Made by a program: the position numbers and the translations under genes. 64,000 nucleotides of DNA from JBLIRR01 sp049472395 (GTDB taxonomy: Bacteria; SZUA-182; DTGQ01; JBLIRR01), in contig JBLIRR010000014.1 of assembly GCA_049472395.1 (NCBI GenBank), positions 1 through 64,000 on the forward strand, in the 5' to 3' direction. The notes beneath the pieces are model-generated. The model saw only the letters and a program-made list of their open reading frames with translations, searched no databases and was not told the origin of the DNA. Within the stretch, counting starts at the first letter, position 1; the number at the start of each line of letters is the position of its first letter. Of this stretch, positions 52,494 to 61,512 are shown piece after piece.

Positions 52494-53308
52494 TTTTCTT
52501 TTATGAATTTTCCTTCTTCATTTATCATTTCATGAGGATTCACAGCTTGATAATTGTCTTTTTGATGGCATATAAGACAGGTTTCGATCCTTGTTTTATA
52601 AGGGCCTCCTCGGAGAAATTTTGGAATTTTTACCTCATCTCCTTGGCATTTAATATCATGGCACGTAACACAGGATAATAAATTATTGGACAAAGGAAAC
52701 AGGGGAGGGATCTTGACCATTTTTTTTTCTGAAGGTGTCACATTGACAGGATGATTATCCGCAGGGGCTATTTTCCCGTTATGGCATTGGATACATACTT
52801 TTACTCGGTCTCCATTAAATTTTAGATTGAGCTCAACCTGATCTTCCCGTGGTTCTTTATCATGGCATAAAATACAAAAGATGTTTGTCAGGTGAGGATT
52901 TATTTTTTTAGCCTGTTCGAGGAATTCAAAATACGTCTTCCGCATAGCCCCCTGGTTTTCTCCATGCAGCTTATGACAACTATAGCAGCTTAAACTTTCT
53001 CCTGATAAGTAAAGATTAAAATCTGGCAATTGTTTTTTAAGGATCTTTGTTATCTCAGGAGTAGCCGCACGACGACAGCTTCTGGGAAGCCATTCATGAC
53101 ATCCGATGCAGACAGACTTAATCCCTCCCTTCAAAGCCCATGCAACTCCTTTATCCAAAGGATCGGTTGGATGGCATCCAACGCATACATAATCATAATT
53201 ATCTAAGGAAAGTGAATGAGGATTAAATTGTTGGCTCCTTGAATCTGTTGTAAAAAATATTCCTATTATAAAAACTAATAATCCAATAATTATTTTTAAT
53301 CTTCTCAT
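52451..53308 (-). CDS. Exported multihaem c-type cytochrome with 8 CXXCH motifs
   Basis: A 285-residue protein with an N-terminal signal peptide (MRRLKIIIGLLVFIIGIFF) and eight haem sites: CVGCH, CIGCH, CYSCH, CILCH, CIQCH, CVTCH, CLICH and CLYCH. Spacing and flanks match the first eight haems of the 14-haem protein: CILCHDKEPRED with CFICHQKEPRST, and FLRGGPYKTRIETCLICH with LLRGGPYLNRIEACLMCH. The pair arose by duplication and extension. It lies between the lipoprotein gene and the 14-haem gene, probably in one operon. Confidence 0.93.
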   Translation of the reverse strand: MRRLKIIIGLLVFIIGIFFTTDSRSQQFNPHSLSLDNYDYVCVGCHPTDPLDKGVAWALKGGIKSVCIGCHEWLPRSCRRAATPEITKILKKQLPDFNLYLSGESLSCYSCHKLHGENQGAMRKTYFEFLEQAKKINPHLTNIFCILCHDKEPREDQVELNLKFNGDRVKVCIQCHNGKIAPADNHPVNVTPSEKKMVKIPPLFPLSNNLLSCVTCHDIKCQGDEVKIPKFLRGGPYKTRIETCLICHQKDNYQAVNPHEMINEEGKFIKEKCLYCHMIEYIKGN

Positions 53309-53317
53309 TAAAAAAAA

Positions 53318-54778
53318 TTAATTTATACCTCGTCTATCTATAACAATTCCCCAAGGGCGAGCTCCAACCGGAATAGCCGATATTACCTTACCTTGGCTGA
53401 GATTAATGATTGAGACCGTATTGTCACCATTATTGACCACATAGAGCAACCTTCGTGATTCATCAAGCGCCATCCCCATCGGGTTGATCCCGACAGGAAT
53501 AGTGGATTCTATTATATTCATAGAGTAAAGCACGCATGATACACTGTTCGATTTATGATTAGATATATACATTCTTTTCCGTCTCTTGTCATAGACCATA
53601 TCAATCGGCCCTATTAAAGAAGAAATGAATGTGCTGTCATACCTAATATTTTCCGTAACACTGCCGCTATTGCTGCTCAAGGTCAGATCAGTGAGCAGAT
53701 TAGCTCCATAGTTAGCTATTATTAGATGAGCGATTACAGATGCATCGTCTTCATCAAGAGTAATAATGCCCACAGGTTCTTTTTTTAAAGATACACTATC
53801 AGGCTCTACCTGCTCTAAGGTAGCATCTCTATCAATCCACCTCACAATTGAGAGTTCGCTGGAATATCTATTTGTAATAAAAGCCCAGTACTCTTTGGAG
53901 GGTGTATACTGAATGCTGAGAGCTATGCGGCTTGGCCCTCTTCTGACCGGAATATGTCGAATAACCCTGCGCGATTTGACGCCAATGATGCTCACATTGT
54001 CAGATGAGCGATTAGCGGTGACAACATATTCATCATCCGGACTAATCGCTATACCTTCGGGCTCCAGCCCCAATCCAAGGATGATTGTGGTATCTATTTT
54101 TTTTGTGGCTGTATCGATGACCGAAATGGAATTGGATTGAGAATTCGCAACATACGCATACATGCAATTTTCGTCAAGGACAATTCCTCTTGGATTTTCT
54201 CCTACCGGTATTAAAGCAATCTGTGAACCTGAAAGCCGGTCAATGACTGCTACATTATTATCACCCTCATTCGTAATATACACAAGTTGGCCTTTAAGGC
54301 CTATCTGTTTATTGTGATAAGAATCAGTTAATGTGAATAAAACCTCTCCGTCTTTAAGCGAACAATGAACGTCGAATTCAAAATGAGTGTGAGAGTGTGC
54401 TTTTATATAAAAGGGGAGGGCGCGGGTTGAGGTGGTCAATGTGAGATTAGACAGCGCCGCTTCATTCTGTGTCTGATCAGCACTTTTTATATTTATAATA
54501 TCGAAGTCAATGCTCTTATAGTAACCTGCCGGAATAGTCATTTCTTCTATGAGGATGCTGGTCCTCTTTTCAAGGGATACACTCCTATGAAGAGGGATCA
54601 TAAGGGGGGGTGTATGATTACTGAGAAGATGGACAGTGCTGATTTCAAAATCAAATTGAGCCTCAGGAGCAATGAAATTAAGCGTAATAGAAAGATATGC
54701 CTGGTTCATTGCAGTCTCATTCACATATACACATGAGATAAGGGAACAAAAGAGGAATATAATAAGAATCTTTTTCAT
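53318..54778 (-). CDS. Lipoprotein with an N-terminal DUF4382-like domain and a YVTN beta-propeller
   Basis: A 486-residue protein starting with a lipoprotein signal (KKILIIFLFCSLISC, lipid Cys16). Residues about 25-160 resemble a DUF4382-type beta domain (IEEMTIPAGYYKSIDFDI). From about 165 come repeats of the 40-residue YVTN type (VYITNEGDNNVAVIDRLSGS, AYVANSQSNSISVIDTATKK, LYVVNNGDNTVSIINLSQGK) that make a seven-bladed propeller. Its place just upstream of two multihaem cytochrome genes suggests a partner or scaffold of an electron-transfer complex at the membrane, which is inference. Confidence 0.8.
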   Translation of the reverse strand: MKKILIIFLFCSLISCVYVNETAMNQAYLSITLNFIAPEAQFDFEISTVHLLSNHTPPLMIPLHRSVSLEKRTSILIEEMTIPAGYYKSIDFDIINIKSADQTQNEAALSNLTLTTSTRALPFYIKAHSHTHFEFDVHCSLKDGEVLFTLTDSYHNKQIGLKGQLVYITNEGDNNVAVIDRLSGSQIALIPVGENPRGIVLDENCMYAYVANSQSNSISVIDTATKKIDTTIILGLGLEPEGIAISPDDEYVVTANRSSDNVSIIGVKSRRVIRHIPVRRGPSRIALSIQYTPSKEYWAFITNRYSSELSIVRWIDRDATLEQVEPDSVSLKKEPVGIITLDEDDASVIAHLIIANYGANLLTDLTLSSNSGSVTENIRYDSTFISSLIGPIDMVYDKRRKRMYISNHKSNSVSCVLYSMNIIESTIPVGINPMGMALDESRRLLYVVNNGDNTVSIINLSQGKVISAIPVGARPWGIVIDRRGIN

Positions 54779-55001
54779 TTTTTTCCTTACTTGATCAATA
54801 ATAGTCTGACGCGCATCTGAGGCTTACTCTTTTAATTTTAATAATTTGAAGGCCAGACATCCCGTCGGCAATGTAAACATAGGCGCCTTTTATACCTTTA
54901 TCATGTTATACTATACTCATGGGAGAGATACTTCCCTTATGTGCATGTTTTCTATTATATATCATATTATATATCATAATTCACTTATGTTTACAAATAT
55001 A

Positions 55002-55064
55002 TTGACAGGATATACAGGATTGACAAGATAATTTTCAATCCAGTGTATCCTGTTATCCTGTCAA
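55002..55064. repeat. Imperfect inverted repeat of the GACAGGAT...ATCCTGTC type
   Basis: It begins TTGACAGGATATACAGGAT, has a short AT loop, and ends with the near-complement ATCCTGTTATCCTGTCAA. The arms are imperfect but long enough to fold. Similar intergenic units built from short GACAGGAT and ACAGGAT words are scattered in many environmental bacterial genomes. Its function is unknown. Confidence 0.7.
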
Positions 55065-55071
55065 ACCCTCA

Positions 55072-55086
55072 TGCCCTTTCAGGGCA
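55072..55086. repeat. Small hairpin TGCCCT/AGGGCA
   Basis: TGCCCT, TTC, AGGGCA: a six-base stem immediately beside the larger inverted repeat. No T-run follows, so it is not a clear terminator. Confidence 0.4.
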
Positions 55087-55281
55087 CCACGAAGCATGAA
55101 AATAATATGATTTATTATCATTATGCTCTATTTTTGAGACAAAAATTTTTTTTAGACAATATCTCATATTCTCACTGAAAAAATCGAAATCGTTCATACG
55201 AGTGCCCTAAGAATTCTTCAGCAATGCGTGTAGGAAAATTGGTGTTAATTGTAAAGGTTGTATTTTATCTCCATCCGTTTA

Positions 55282-55311
55282 TTGACATCTCCTATTTTTT
55301 TATGTTATTGA
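55282..55311 (+). promoter_or_regulatory. Possible sigma-70 promoter for the SH3-domain/EndoQ-UvrD unit
   Basis: Perfect TTGACA at 55282-55287 and, after 17 or 18 bases, TTATTG or TATTGA, a poor -10. It lies about 80 bases before the start. Confidence 0.3.
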
Positions 55312-55391
55312 TAAAAAGAAAATAGTATATGTTTTTTAACTATACGTGACCTTTTAAGTGAGAGAAAATTATTGAGGGATAATTATTCAAA

Positions 55392-55964
55392 ATGGATCAT
55401 TTGTATAAAAAAATTATTTTCTTTATTCTGTTTTATTTTATTTCCATAAGCATATCGTTAGCGGCTAAAAATGTGTTTGTGGTTGAGAAAACGAAAGTGA
55501 ACCTTCGATCGGGACCAGGATATGAATTCAAAATAATAAATCTGCTTGATTCCGGAGAAGAGCTTGTCATATTGGAGACACAAGAAGATTGGTATAAGGT
55601 TCGCTTAAAGAATGAGGAATTGGAGAAAAAAGAAGGGTGGATTTTAAAGGCATTAGTGAAAGAAGAAAAACCAATGGCAATGCAAATAGCAGAATTAAAA
55701 AGTTCTGAGGAAAACTTAACAGTCCAACTGGACCAATTAAAAAGCGAGAATATAGAACTGGTCAAAAGCAAGCTTGAGTTAGAGAAGCGCAATCAAATCC
55801 AGAAGGATGAATTGGATTATCTGAAGGCTAAATATGAGAAAATGGCCAATTCTTATGCCCTCAAATGGGTGATTGTGGGCGCTTCTATTCTTCTTATAGG
55901 AATCATTATGGGGACCATATATGAAGGTATGAAACATCGACATCGACCGGGATTGAGATTGTGA
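55392..55964 (+). CDS. Bacterial SH3-domain membrane protein (YgiM-like)
   Basis: A 190-residue protein: signal peptide (YKKIIFFILFYFISISISLA), a bacterial SH3 domain at about 28-92 (KVNLRSGPGYEFKIINLLDS, DWYKVRLKNEE, EGWILKALV), a coiled-coil stretch at about 95-150 (IAELKSSEENLTVQLDQLKS), and a C-terminal membrane helix (WVIVGASILLIGIIMGTIY). This matches the SH3/coiled-coil/TM family that includes E. coli YgiM. The SH3 domain would face the periplasm and may bind cell wall. It overlaps the next gene by 4 bases. Confidence 0.85.
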   Translation: MDHLYKKIIFFILFYFISISISLAAKNVFVVEKTKVNLRSGPGYEFKIINLLDSGEELVILETQEDWYKVRLKNEELEKKEGWILKALVKEEKPMAMQIAELKSSEENLTVQLDQLKSENIELVKSKLELEKRNQIQKDELDYLKAKYEKMANSYALKWVIVGASILLIGIIMGTIYEGMKHRHRPGLRL

Positions 55965-58900
55965 AAGATTTCATCGCCGATTTACATATCCATTCTCATT
56001 ATTCAAGGGCTACGAGCAAAGATTGTATCCCTGAAGAGTTATTTCGCTGGGCTTGTTTAAAGGGAATCTTCCTGCTCGGCACGGGGGATTTTACTCATCC
56101 GGGCTGGCTTGAGGAACTGGATGCTAAATTAGTGCCAGCAGAGGAAGAGGGATTGTATGCATTAAGAAATGATCTTGAGCAGGAGATTATACGTCAAGTG
56201 CCGTTAAAGTGCAGGAGAGATATCCGCTTTATTTTTTCAGCCGAGGTGAGCTCTATATACAAAAAAGAGGGGAAGACACGGAAAATTCATAATGTAATCC
56301 TGGTTCCCAGTATTGATATAGCCAAAAAGATATCATGTGCCTTGGGCGAGATTGGAAATATTCATTCTGACGGAAGACCGATTTTGGGTTTGGATAGTAA
56401 AATACTCCTTGATCTGTGTCTTGAGATATGCCCAGAGGTGATTTTTATTCCAGCCCATATCTGGACTCCTCATTTTTCTCTTTTTGGCGCCTACTCTGGA
56501 TTTGACAGATTAGAGGATTGTTTTGAGGATTTATCAGATAATATATATGCGCTTGAGACCGGCTTGTCGTCAGATCCGGCCATGAACTATCGTTTATCCG
56601 CACTTGATAAATATAATCTCGTATCAAATTCTGATGCGCATTCAGGGAAAAATCTCGCGCGCGAAGGGAATTATTTTAAATGTGAGCCTTCCTACAGAGG
56701 GATAAGGGCAGCATTAATAGATAAAAGCTCAGACCAGTTTAAAGGGACATTCGAATTCTTCCCTGAGGAGGGTAAATATCACTTTGATGGTCACAGAAAT
56801 TGCGGGATCAGGTGGAGCCCGGAAGAGACAATTAAAGCTGATGGTCTGTGTCCGAAATGCGGGAAGAAGATAACTTGTGGAGTAATGCATCGTGTTGATG
56901 CTCTTGCAGACAGGGAAATGGGTTTACAACCCGAGGGTTCGAAGCCATACGATCGTTTGATTCCTTTGCCTGAAATTTTAGCCAATTATTTTGCCTGTGG
57001 GGTCAATACAAAGAAGGTTAATACTATGTATTTTCGCCTTTTGCATAATATAGGCAATGAATGGCACATACTTACTCAGAGCCCCTTCGATGAATTAAAA
57101 TCATATACTAATGCAGTCATAGCAGAGGGGATAATAAGAGTGCGGAATGGAAAGGTGAAGATCAAACCCGGCTTTGATGGAGAATACGGGCACATAGAGG
57201 TCTTTTCCAAGGAAGAGCTCGCGCACAAGAAAGGTTTTGTGGGACTTCTCTCTCCTGAAAAAAAAAGCGAGCCCAAGAGAATCAGGCGTAAAAAAAAAGC
57301 AGAGGATGCCCACATACACAGACCATCTCACCCGTCTGTAAAAAAAACTGATTCATCATATTCTCACAATCTCAATTCACTGCAAAAAATATGTGTAGAA
57401 GAGTCTGATGGCCCTGTTATTGTGCGTGCGGGCCCGGGAACAGGTAAGACAAGAACTCTTATTTACAGAATCGCAGATTTGGTTCAGAGTAAAGGAGTGT
57501 CCGTAGAGAATATTATTGCAGTTACCTTCACCCGAAAAGCTGCCTCTGAGATGAAAGACAGACTCACGGTTCTCTTTAAGGACACCGATCTGTGCAGGAG
57601 GCTTTGGCTGGGTACATTTCATCAAATATGCGGGGATATTTTGAGAAAATATGGATCTTTTAAAGATTTTAGGCTTTTTCAGCCTCACGATTGTCTCGCA
57701 CTTTTAGAGAGGCTTATTAAAAGGCAATTTCCTGAAAGTACAAATTCATCATCAAAGCTCTTGCAAAAGATTTCTTTCTATAAGACCGGCAGAGCCCATG
57801 AACCCTTTCTAAATAAAGAAGAAAAAATCTTTTTCGATGCCCTTATCCCTGCGTATAAAAAGGCACTCTCTATTTATAATGCACTGGATTATGATGATCT
57901 TATCATTACGACGGTTGATATTCTCTCACATACTCCCTCTTTGCTGGATTCTTTTAGATCTCAATTTAACCACATACTCATTGATGAATTTCAGGATATA
58001 GATCCTATCCAGTATAAATTAATTCTTCTGTTGGCTGGTAATGGTAAAGGACTTTTTGCTATAGGGGACCCTGACCAATCAATATATAAATTCAGGGGTG
58101 CTGACTATAGGATATTTTTTCAGATCGAAAAGGATTTTGCTCACGCGAAAGTATATAATCTTACTCACAATTATCGATCTTCCGGTACCATTCTGGCTGC
58201 AGCGGATAAGGTGATTTCGCATAACAGGGCAAGGGGAGAATATGGATTAAAGGCGGAGAGGGCTTCTGGATCAGCAATAAGAATTCTTACACTTCCCAAT
58301 GAGAAAGCAGAGGCTATTGCTGTGACAAAAGAGATTGAAATCTTGATGGGGGGAACAACTATGCTTTCTGCTCATGGACAGGCGCTTTCGGAGGAGAAGG
58401 AAATAGAAGGAAAGCGTGAATGGGGCGAGGAGGGAGAAGATCTTGGTGAATTGGGATTTTCTGACTTTGCTGTTTTATTCAGAACAGGTACACAGGCATC
58501 TATTTTGGAGGAATGTTTTATTAAAGCAGGAATACCGTATCGTCTTGTTGGTCATAAAAGCATCTTGGATAATAAGGAGGTAAGGGAGCTTATAGCCTTT
58601 CTAAAATTGTGTCTTGATCCGACAGATATACATAGTCTTCTGCAAGTGCTGCATCTTCCTCTTTTTTCTGAAATATCTGAGGCTGATAAAAGACGACTTT
58701 TTTTAGCCGAGGAGCACCACGTTCTTCAATCAATAGACCTTCCCGGAACACTTCCAGTGTTGCTCAATAAATATTGTGAGGCTGTTATGCACAAGAGCCC
58801 AGCTTGCATTATTGCCTCCTTTATCGACGAGGTTGGGTTTAACGCTTCGAATCTTCACGGAGTGGTCCAATTAGCTGAGGGTTTCTCTGATTTGTCTTCG

Positions 58901-59308
58901 TTTCTTGACCAGGCTTTTTTATACCGTGAGGGTGATTTTGAATGGAGAGGAAAGGCTGATCGAGATCAACCTGAAGTGGTGAGCCTCATGACTCTCCATG
59001 CTGCGAAAGGCCTTGAATTTCCTGTTGTGTTTATATGTGGAATGGAAGAAGGCTTGTTTCCCTGGCAAAGAAAGAATTCCAAAGAAGAGAATGATATTGA
59101 GGAAGAGCGACGTCTCTTTTATGTGGGTATTACAAGAGCCAAGGCCCTTCTCTACCTTTTGCACGCTACCATGCGGCGTAGTTGGGGAAAGGTTATCCCG
59201 CAAAAGGAATCCTCTTTTTTAACTGAAATCCCCCTTGCGATCTGTCAGAGAGGTATGCTTAAAAAGAGAGTAGTGCGAAAAAAACCAAAGCAATTATCTC
59301 TCTGGTGA
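55961..59308 (+). CDS. Endonuclease Q-like PHP domain fused to a UvrD/Rep superfamily 1 helicase
   Basis: A 1115-residue fusion. Residues 1-430 look like endonuclease Q: metal motifs ADLHIHSHYSRATSKDC, TGDFTHPGW, FSAEVSSIY, PAHIWTPHFSLFGAYSGF, SNSDAHSGKNLAREGNYF, and a zinc segment CPKCGKKITCGVMHRVDALA. A basic linker (about 430-465) follows. The helicase has motif I GPGTGKTRTL (near 487), II LIDEFQDIDP, III GDPDQSIYKFRGAD, IV THNYRS, V TLHAAKGLEFPVVF and VI RRLFYVGITRAKALL. EndoQ nicks DNA 5' of deaminated bases; the helicase could unwind from the nick, so it is a plausible repair machine (inference). Start is GTG at 55961. Confidence 0.92.
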   Translation: MKDFIADLHIHSHYSRATSKDCIPEELFRWACLKGIFLLGTGDFTHPGWLEELDAKLVPAEEEGLYALRNDLEQEIIRQVPLKCRRDIRFIFSAEVSSIYKKEGKTRKIHNVILVPSIDIAKKISCALGEIGNIHSDGRPILGLDSKILLDLCLEICPEVIFIPAHIWTPHFSLFGAYSGFDRLEDCFEDLSDNIYALETGLSSDPAMNYRLSALDKYNLVSNSDAHSGKNLAREGNYFKCEPSYRGIRAALIDKSSDQFKGTFEFFPEEGKYHFDGHRNCGIRWSPEETIKADGLCPKCGKKITCGVMHRVDALADREMGLQPEGSKPYDRLIPLPEILANYFACGVNTKKVNTMYFRLLHNIGNEWHILTQSPFDELKSYTNAVIAEGIIRVRNGKVKIKPGFDGEYGHIEVFSKEELAHKKGFVGLLSPEKKSEPKRIRRKKKAEDAHIHRPSHPSVKKTDSSYSHNLNSLQKICVEESDGPVIVRAGPGTGKTRTLIYRIADLVQSKGVSVENIIAVTFTRKAASEMKDRLTVLFKDTDLCRRLWLGTFHQICGDILRKYGSFKDFRLFQPHDCLALLERLIKRQFPESTNSSSKLLQKISFYKTGRAHEPFLNKEEKIFFDALIPAYKKALSIYNALDYDDLIITTVDILSHTPSLLDSFRSQFNHILIDEFQDIDPIQYKLILLLAGNGKGLFAIGDPDQSIYKFRGADYRIFFQIEKDFAHAKVYNLTHNYRSSGTILAAADKVISHNRARGEYGLKAERASGSAIRILTLPNEKAEAIAVTKEIEILMGGTTMLSAHGQALSEEKEIEGKREWGEEGEDLGELGFSDFAVLFRTGTQASILEECFIKAGIPYRLVGHKSILDNKEVRELIAFLKLCLDPTDIHSLLQVLHLPLFSEISEADKRRLFLAEEHHVLQSIDLPGTLPVLLNKYCEAVMHKSPACIIASFIDEVGFNASNLHGVVQLAEGFSDLSSFLDQAFLYREGDFEWRGKADRDQPEVVSLMTLHAAKGLEFPVVFICGMEEGLFPWQRKNSKEENDIEEERRLFYVGITRAKALLYLLHATMRRSWGKVIPQKESSFLTEIPLAICQRGMLKKRVVRKKPKQLSLW

Positions 59309-59342
59309 TCCAAGAATTCTGGAAGAATTGTTGGTGAAGATT

Positions 59343-59864
59343 TCAAAGTATTGGTTCCACATCAATAGCATCTACTTCAACGCAGAGTGATCGTTGCAAG
59401 AGAGTGACCGATACAATCAGCTTGTTTTTCTTCTCATCAGTTTTTAACAGCACACCTTCGACTCCGGAAAGCGGTCCGTTTACAATGCGAACCTGTCGTT
59501 TCACCTTGAGGAAAGGATATGGATTGATGACGGTATCATTTTCAAGAAGGATTTTGATTGAATTTATCTCTTCATCTTCAATAGGGACCGGCCCCTCTGA
59601 AAATCCAATTAAACGGGCAAGCCCGGGGGTCTTTAAAATATTTAACCAGTTCTCATCATGTAATTGACAATGGATAAACAGATATCCTCTAAATAAAGGG
59701 ACCTCAATTCTTTTTTTTCTATCTTTTCTTTTGCTCCAGACTTCTATTTTTGGTAAGAATGCTTCAAAGTGTTTCCTCACAAGACGATCGTAGACTACTT
59801 GCTCATGCCTGCTATTGGTTTGTACCGCATACCAAAGGGTATTCTCTGCTCTGTATAAATCCAT
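59343..59864 (-). CDS. NusG paralogue (RfaH/UpxY/LoaP-like antiterminator)
   Basis: The NGN domain shows NTLWYAVQTNSRHEQVVYDR, FLPKIEVWSK and VPLFRGYLFIHC, the usual start of specialised NusG proteins, and the KOW domain shows KVKRQVRIVNGPLSGVEG. I set the start at the ATG at 59864 (173 residues) because GGAG lies 7 bases upstream; an upstream in-frame ATG at 59885 adds MHLWRRY. Such proteins act on specific operons, often for polysaccharide or secondary metabolites, and enhance elongation through long transcripts. Housekeeping nusG is at 19781-20311. It is encoded after xseB and its target operon is not visible here. Confidence 0.85.
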   Translation of the reverse strand: MDLYRAENTLWYAVQTNSRHEQVVYDRLVRKHFEAFLPKIEVWSKRKDRKKRIEVPLFRGYLFIHCQLHDENWLNILKTPGLARLIGFSEGPVPIEDEEINSIKILLENDTVINPYPFLKVKRQVRIVNGPLSGVEGVLLKTDEKKNKLIVSVTLLQRSLCVEVDAIDVEPIL

Positions 59865-59958
59865 ATATCTTCTCCATAGATGCAATTTTTGATTTTTTTT
59901 ATACTATTACAATCCTACTACTCATCCCATTATCCGAGGTGTTACTTCAAAATGAGCC

Positions 59959-60210
59959 TTATTTTTTTGATTCATTTGTAAAAGGAGCGGGCTCTTTTTT
60001 CCCATCTCCCCCTAATAAGATCTCAATTTTTCTCTCTGCTTTTTCTAATTTTTCATTACATATTCTGGATAGATTCATCCCTTCTTCAAATATCTTGAGA
60101 GACTTATCCAAATCCAGGCTTTCGTTTTCCAAATAATGGACGATTTCCTCTAACTTATTCAATGCTTCTTCAAATGATAATGTTATTTCACTCTCTTGTG
60201 TCATACTCAT
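59959..60210 (-). CDS. xseB: Exodeoxyribonuclease VII small subunit
   Basis: An 83-residue XseB (SFEEALNKLEEIVHYLENES, LDLDKSLKIFEEGMNLSRIC). Several copies join one XseA in the enzyme that degrades single-stranded DNA to oligonucleotides. Starts right after the xseA stop, so the pair is coupled. Confidence 0.94.
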   Translation of the reverse strand: MSMTQESEITLSFEEALNKLEEIVHYLENESLDLDKSLKIFEEGMNLSRICNEKLEKAERKIEILLGGDGKKEPAPFTNESKK

Positions 60211-61416
60211 TTAACTCTTATGCGTGTCTTTTTTTACCTCACATCTTGTCTCGCCTTTAAAAAATTGAAGTGTAACATAATCGCCAATGGCTAATTCACG
60301 AGCATCTTTTATTATAATATTATTCACTTCCTTTCTGCAAATGCTATACCCCCTTTTAAGGATAGAAAGAGGACTGAGACTTTCAAGTTGTGCCTGTAAT
60401 GCTGAAAAAGAATGTCTTTTGTCTTTGACTATATAGATTTGCAGGTCAATGAGCCTTCTCGTGTAATTCATGAGATTATTTCTCATAAAAGATATTCTCT
60501 TTTTCGGATTTGATTGCATGAGAATTTTATCAAGGTACGCGGTCTTTTGCTTTAATTTATTCACATACTCCTTACAGATGCGAACGAGTGACATCTCGAG
60601 CCTATCGAGCCTTTGCTCTATGTCTGTTTGATTTTTTATTACAAGCTCTGCTGCAGCCGATGGTGTAGGAGCGCGCATATCAGCAACAAAATCACTAATT
60701 GTAAAGTCAATTTCATGACCTACGGCAGATATAATTGGCTTTGAGCTATTATATATTGCTCGAGCAACTATTTCTTCATTAAATGCCCATAAATCCTCTA
60801 AGGATCCTCCCCCTCGCGTCACTATGATAACCTCAACCTCGGGATATTGTTGAAGTTCATTGATTGCCTCACTAATCTCATATGCCGCTCCCTCTCCTTG
60901 AACGCGCACTGGATTGATAAGTATTTGAATATTGGTAAAACGTTTTGTGATAATATTGATAATATCTTGGATTGCCGCGCCAGTCGGTGAGGTGACTATT
61001 CCTATCTTTTTAGGCCAAAAGGGGAGGGGGCGTTTTCTTTCAAGGGAGAAAAGACCTTCCCTCTCTAATTTCTTTTTAAGCTCTTCAAAAGCCCGTTGTA
61101 ACGCTCCTGTACCCAAAGGTTCTAAGTACTCGATAATGAGCTGATAATCGCCTCTTTTCGCATAGACACTGATACCACCCCGTACAAGTACCATTTGCCC
61201 ATCTTGGGGAATAAAAGACAATGATCGTTGTTGTCCTTTAAATAGAACTGATTTTAATTGGGAAGTACTATCCTTTAGAATAAAATACATATGCCCCGAA
61301 GAGGGAATCCGGAGATCACTCACTTCTCCCTTTACCCACACTTCAAAAAATTTCTCTTCAAGACAATTTGCTATGTGATGTGTTAACTGGCTTACCGTGT
61401 AAGCTTCTTCTTGCAT
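60211..61416 (-). CDS. xseA: Exodeoxyribonuclease VII large subunit
   Basis: A 401-residue XseA with an N-terminal OB fold (FFEVWVKGEVSDLRIPSSGH, MYFILKDSTSQLKSVLF), a catalytic domain with KKIGIVTSPTGAAIQDI, VIIVTRGGGSLEDLWAFNEE and SAVGHEIDFTISDFVADMRA, and C-terminal coiled segments. It is slightly shorter than E. coli XseA. The gene runs from UPF0280 toward xseB on the minus strand. Confidence 0.95.
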   Translation of the reverse strand: MQEEAYTVSQLTHHIANCLEEKFFEVWVKGEVSDLRIPSSGHMYFILKDSTSQLKSVLFKGQQRSLSFIPQDGQMVLVRGGISVYAKRGDYQLIIEYLEPLGTGALQRAFEELKKKLEREGLFSLERKRPLPFWPKKIGIVTSPTGAAIQDIINIITKRFTNIQILINPVRVQGEGAAYEISEAINELQQYPEVEVIIVTRGGGSLEDLWAFNEEIVARAIYNSSKPIISAVGHEIDFTISDFVADMRAPTPSAAAELVIKNQTDIEQRLDRLEMSLVRICKEYVNKLKQKTAYLDKILMQSNPKKRISFMRNNLMNYTRRLIDLQIYIVKDKRHSFSALQAQLESLSPLSILKRGYSICRKEVNNIIIKDARELAIGDYVTLQFFKGETRCEVKKDTHKS

Positions 61417-61512
61417 ACTTATTAGTTAATCCTCCAATCCGTGCTGTTCCGGCTATATTTATCTTCAGTACTCAATAACATTATGGTTAAAGGGGTGAGC
61501 GCAGTCACAATT

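Larger units (their letters stand above)
54779..55391. other. Divergent intergenic region with a complex hairpin repeat
   Basis: It separates the minus-strand lipoprotein/cytochrome unit from the plus-strand SH3-domain gene. It holds an inverted repeat (55002-55064), a small hairpin (55072-55086), and a TTGACA at 55282-55287 with a weak -10. No gene is seen. Much of it is AT-rich. Confidence 0.5.

Noticed and set aside
55002..55064. CRISPR repeat or attachment site
   Set aside because: It is a single imperfect inverted repeat with no spacers or further copies in the window.
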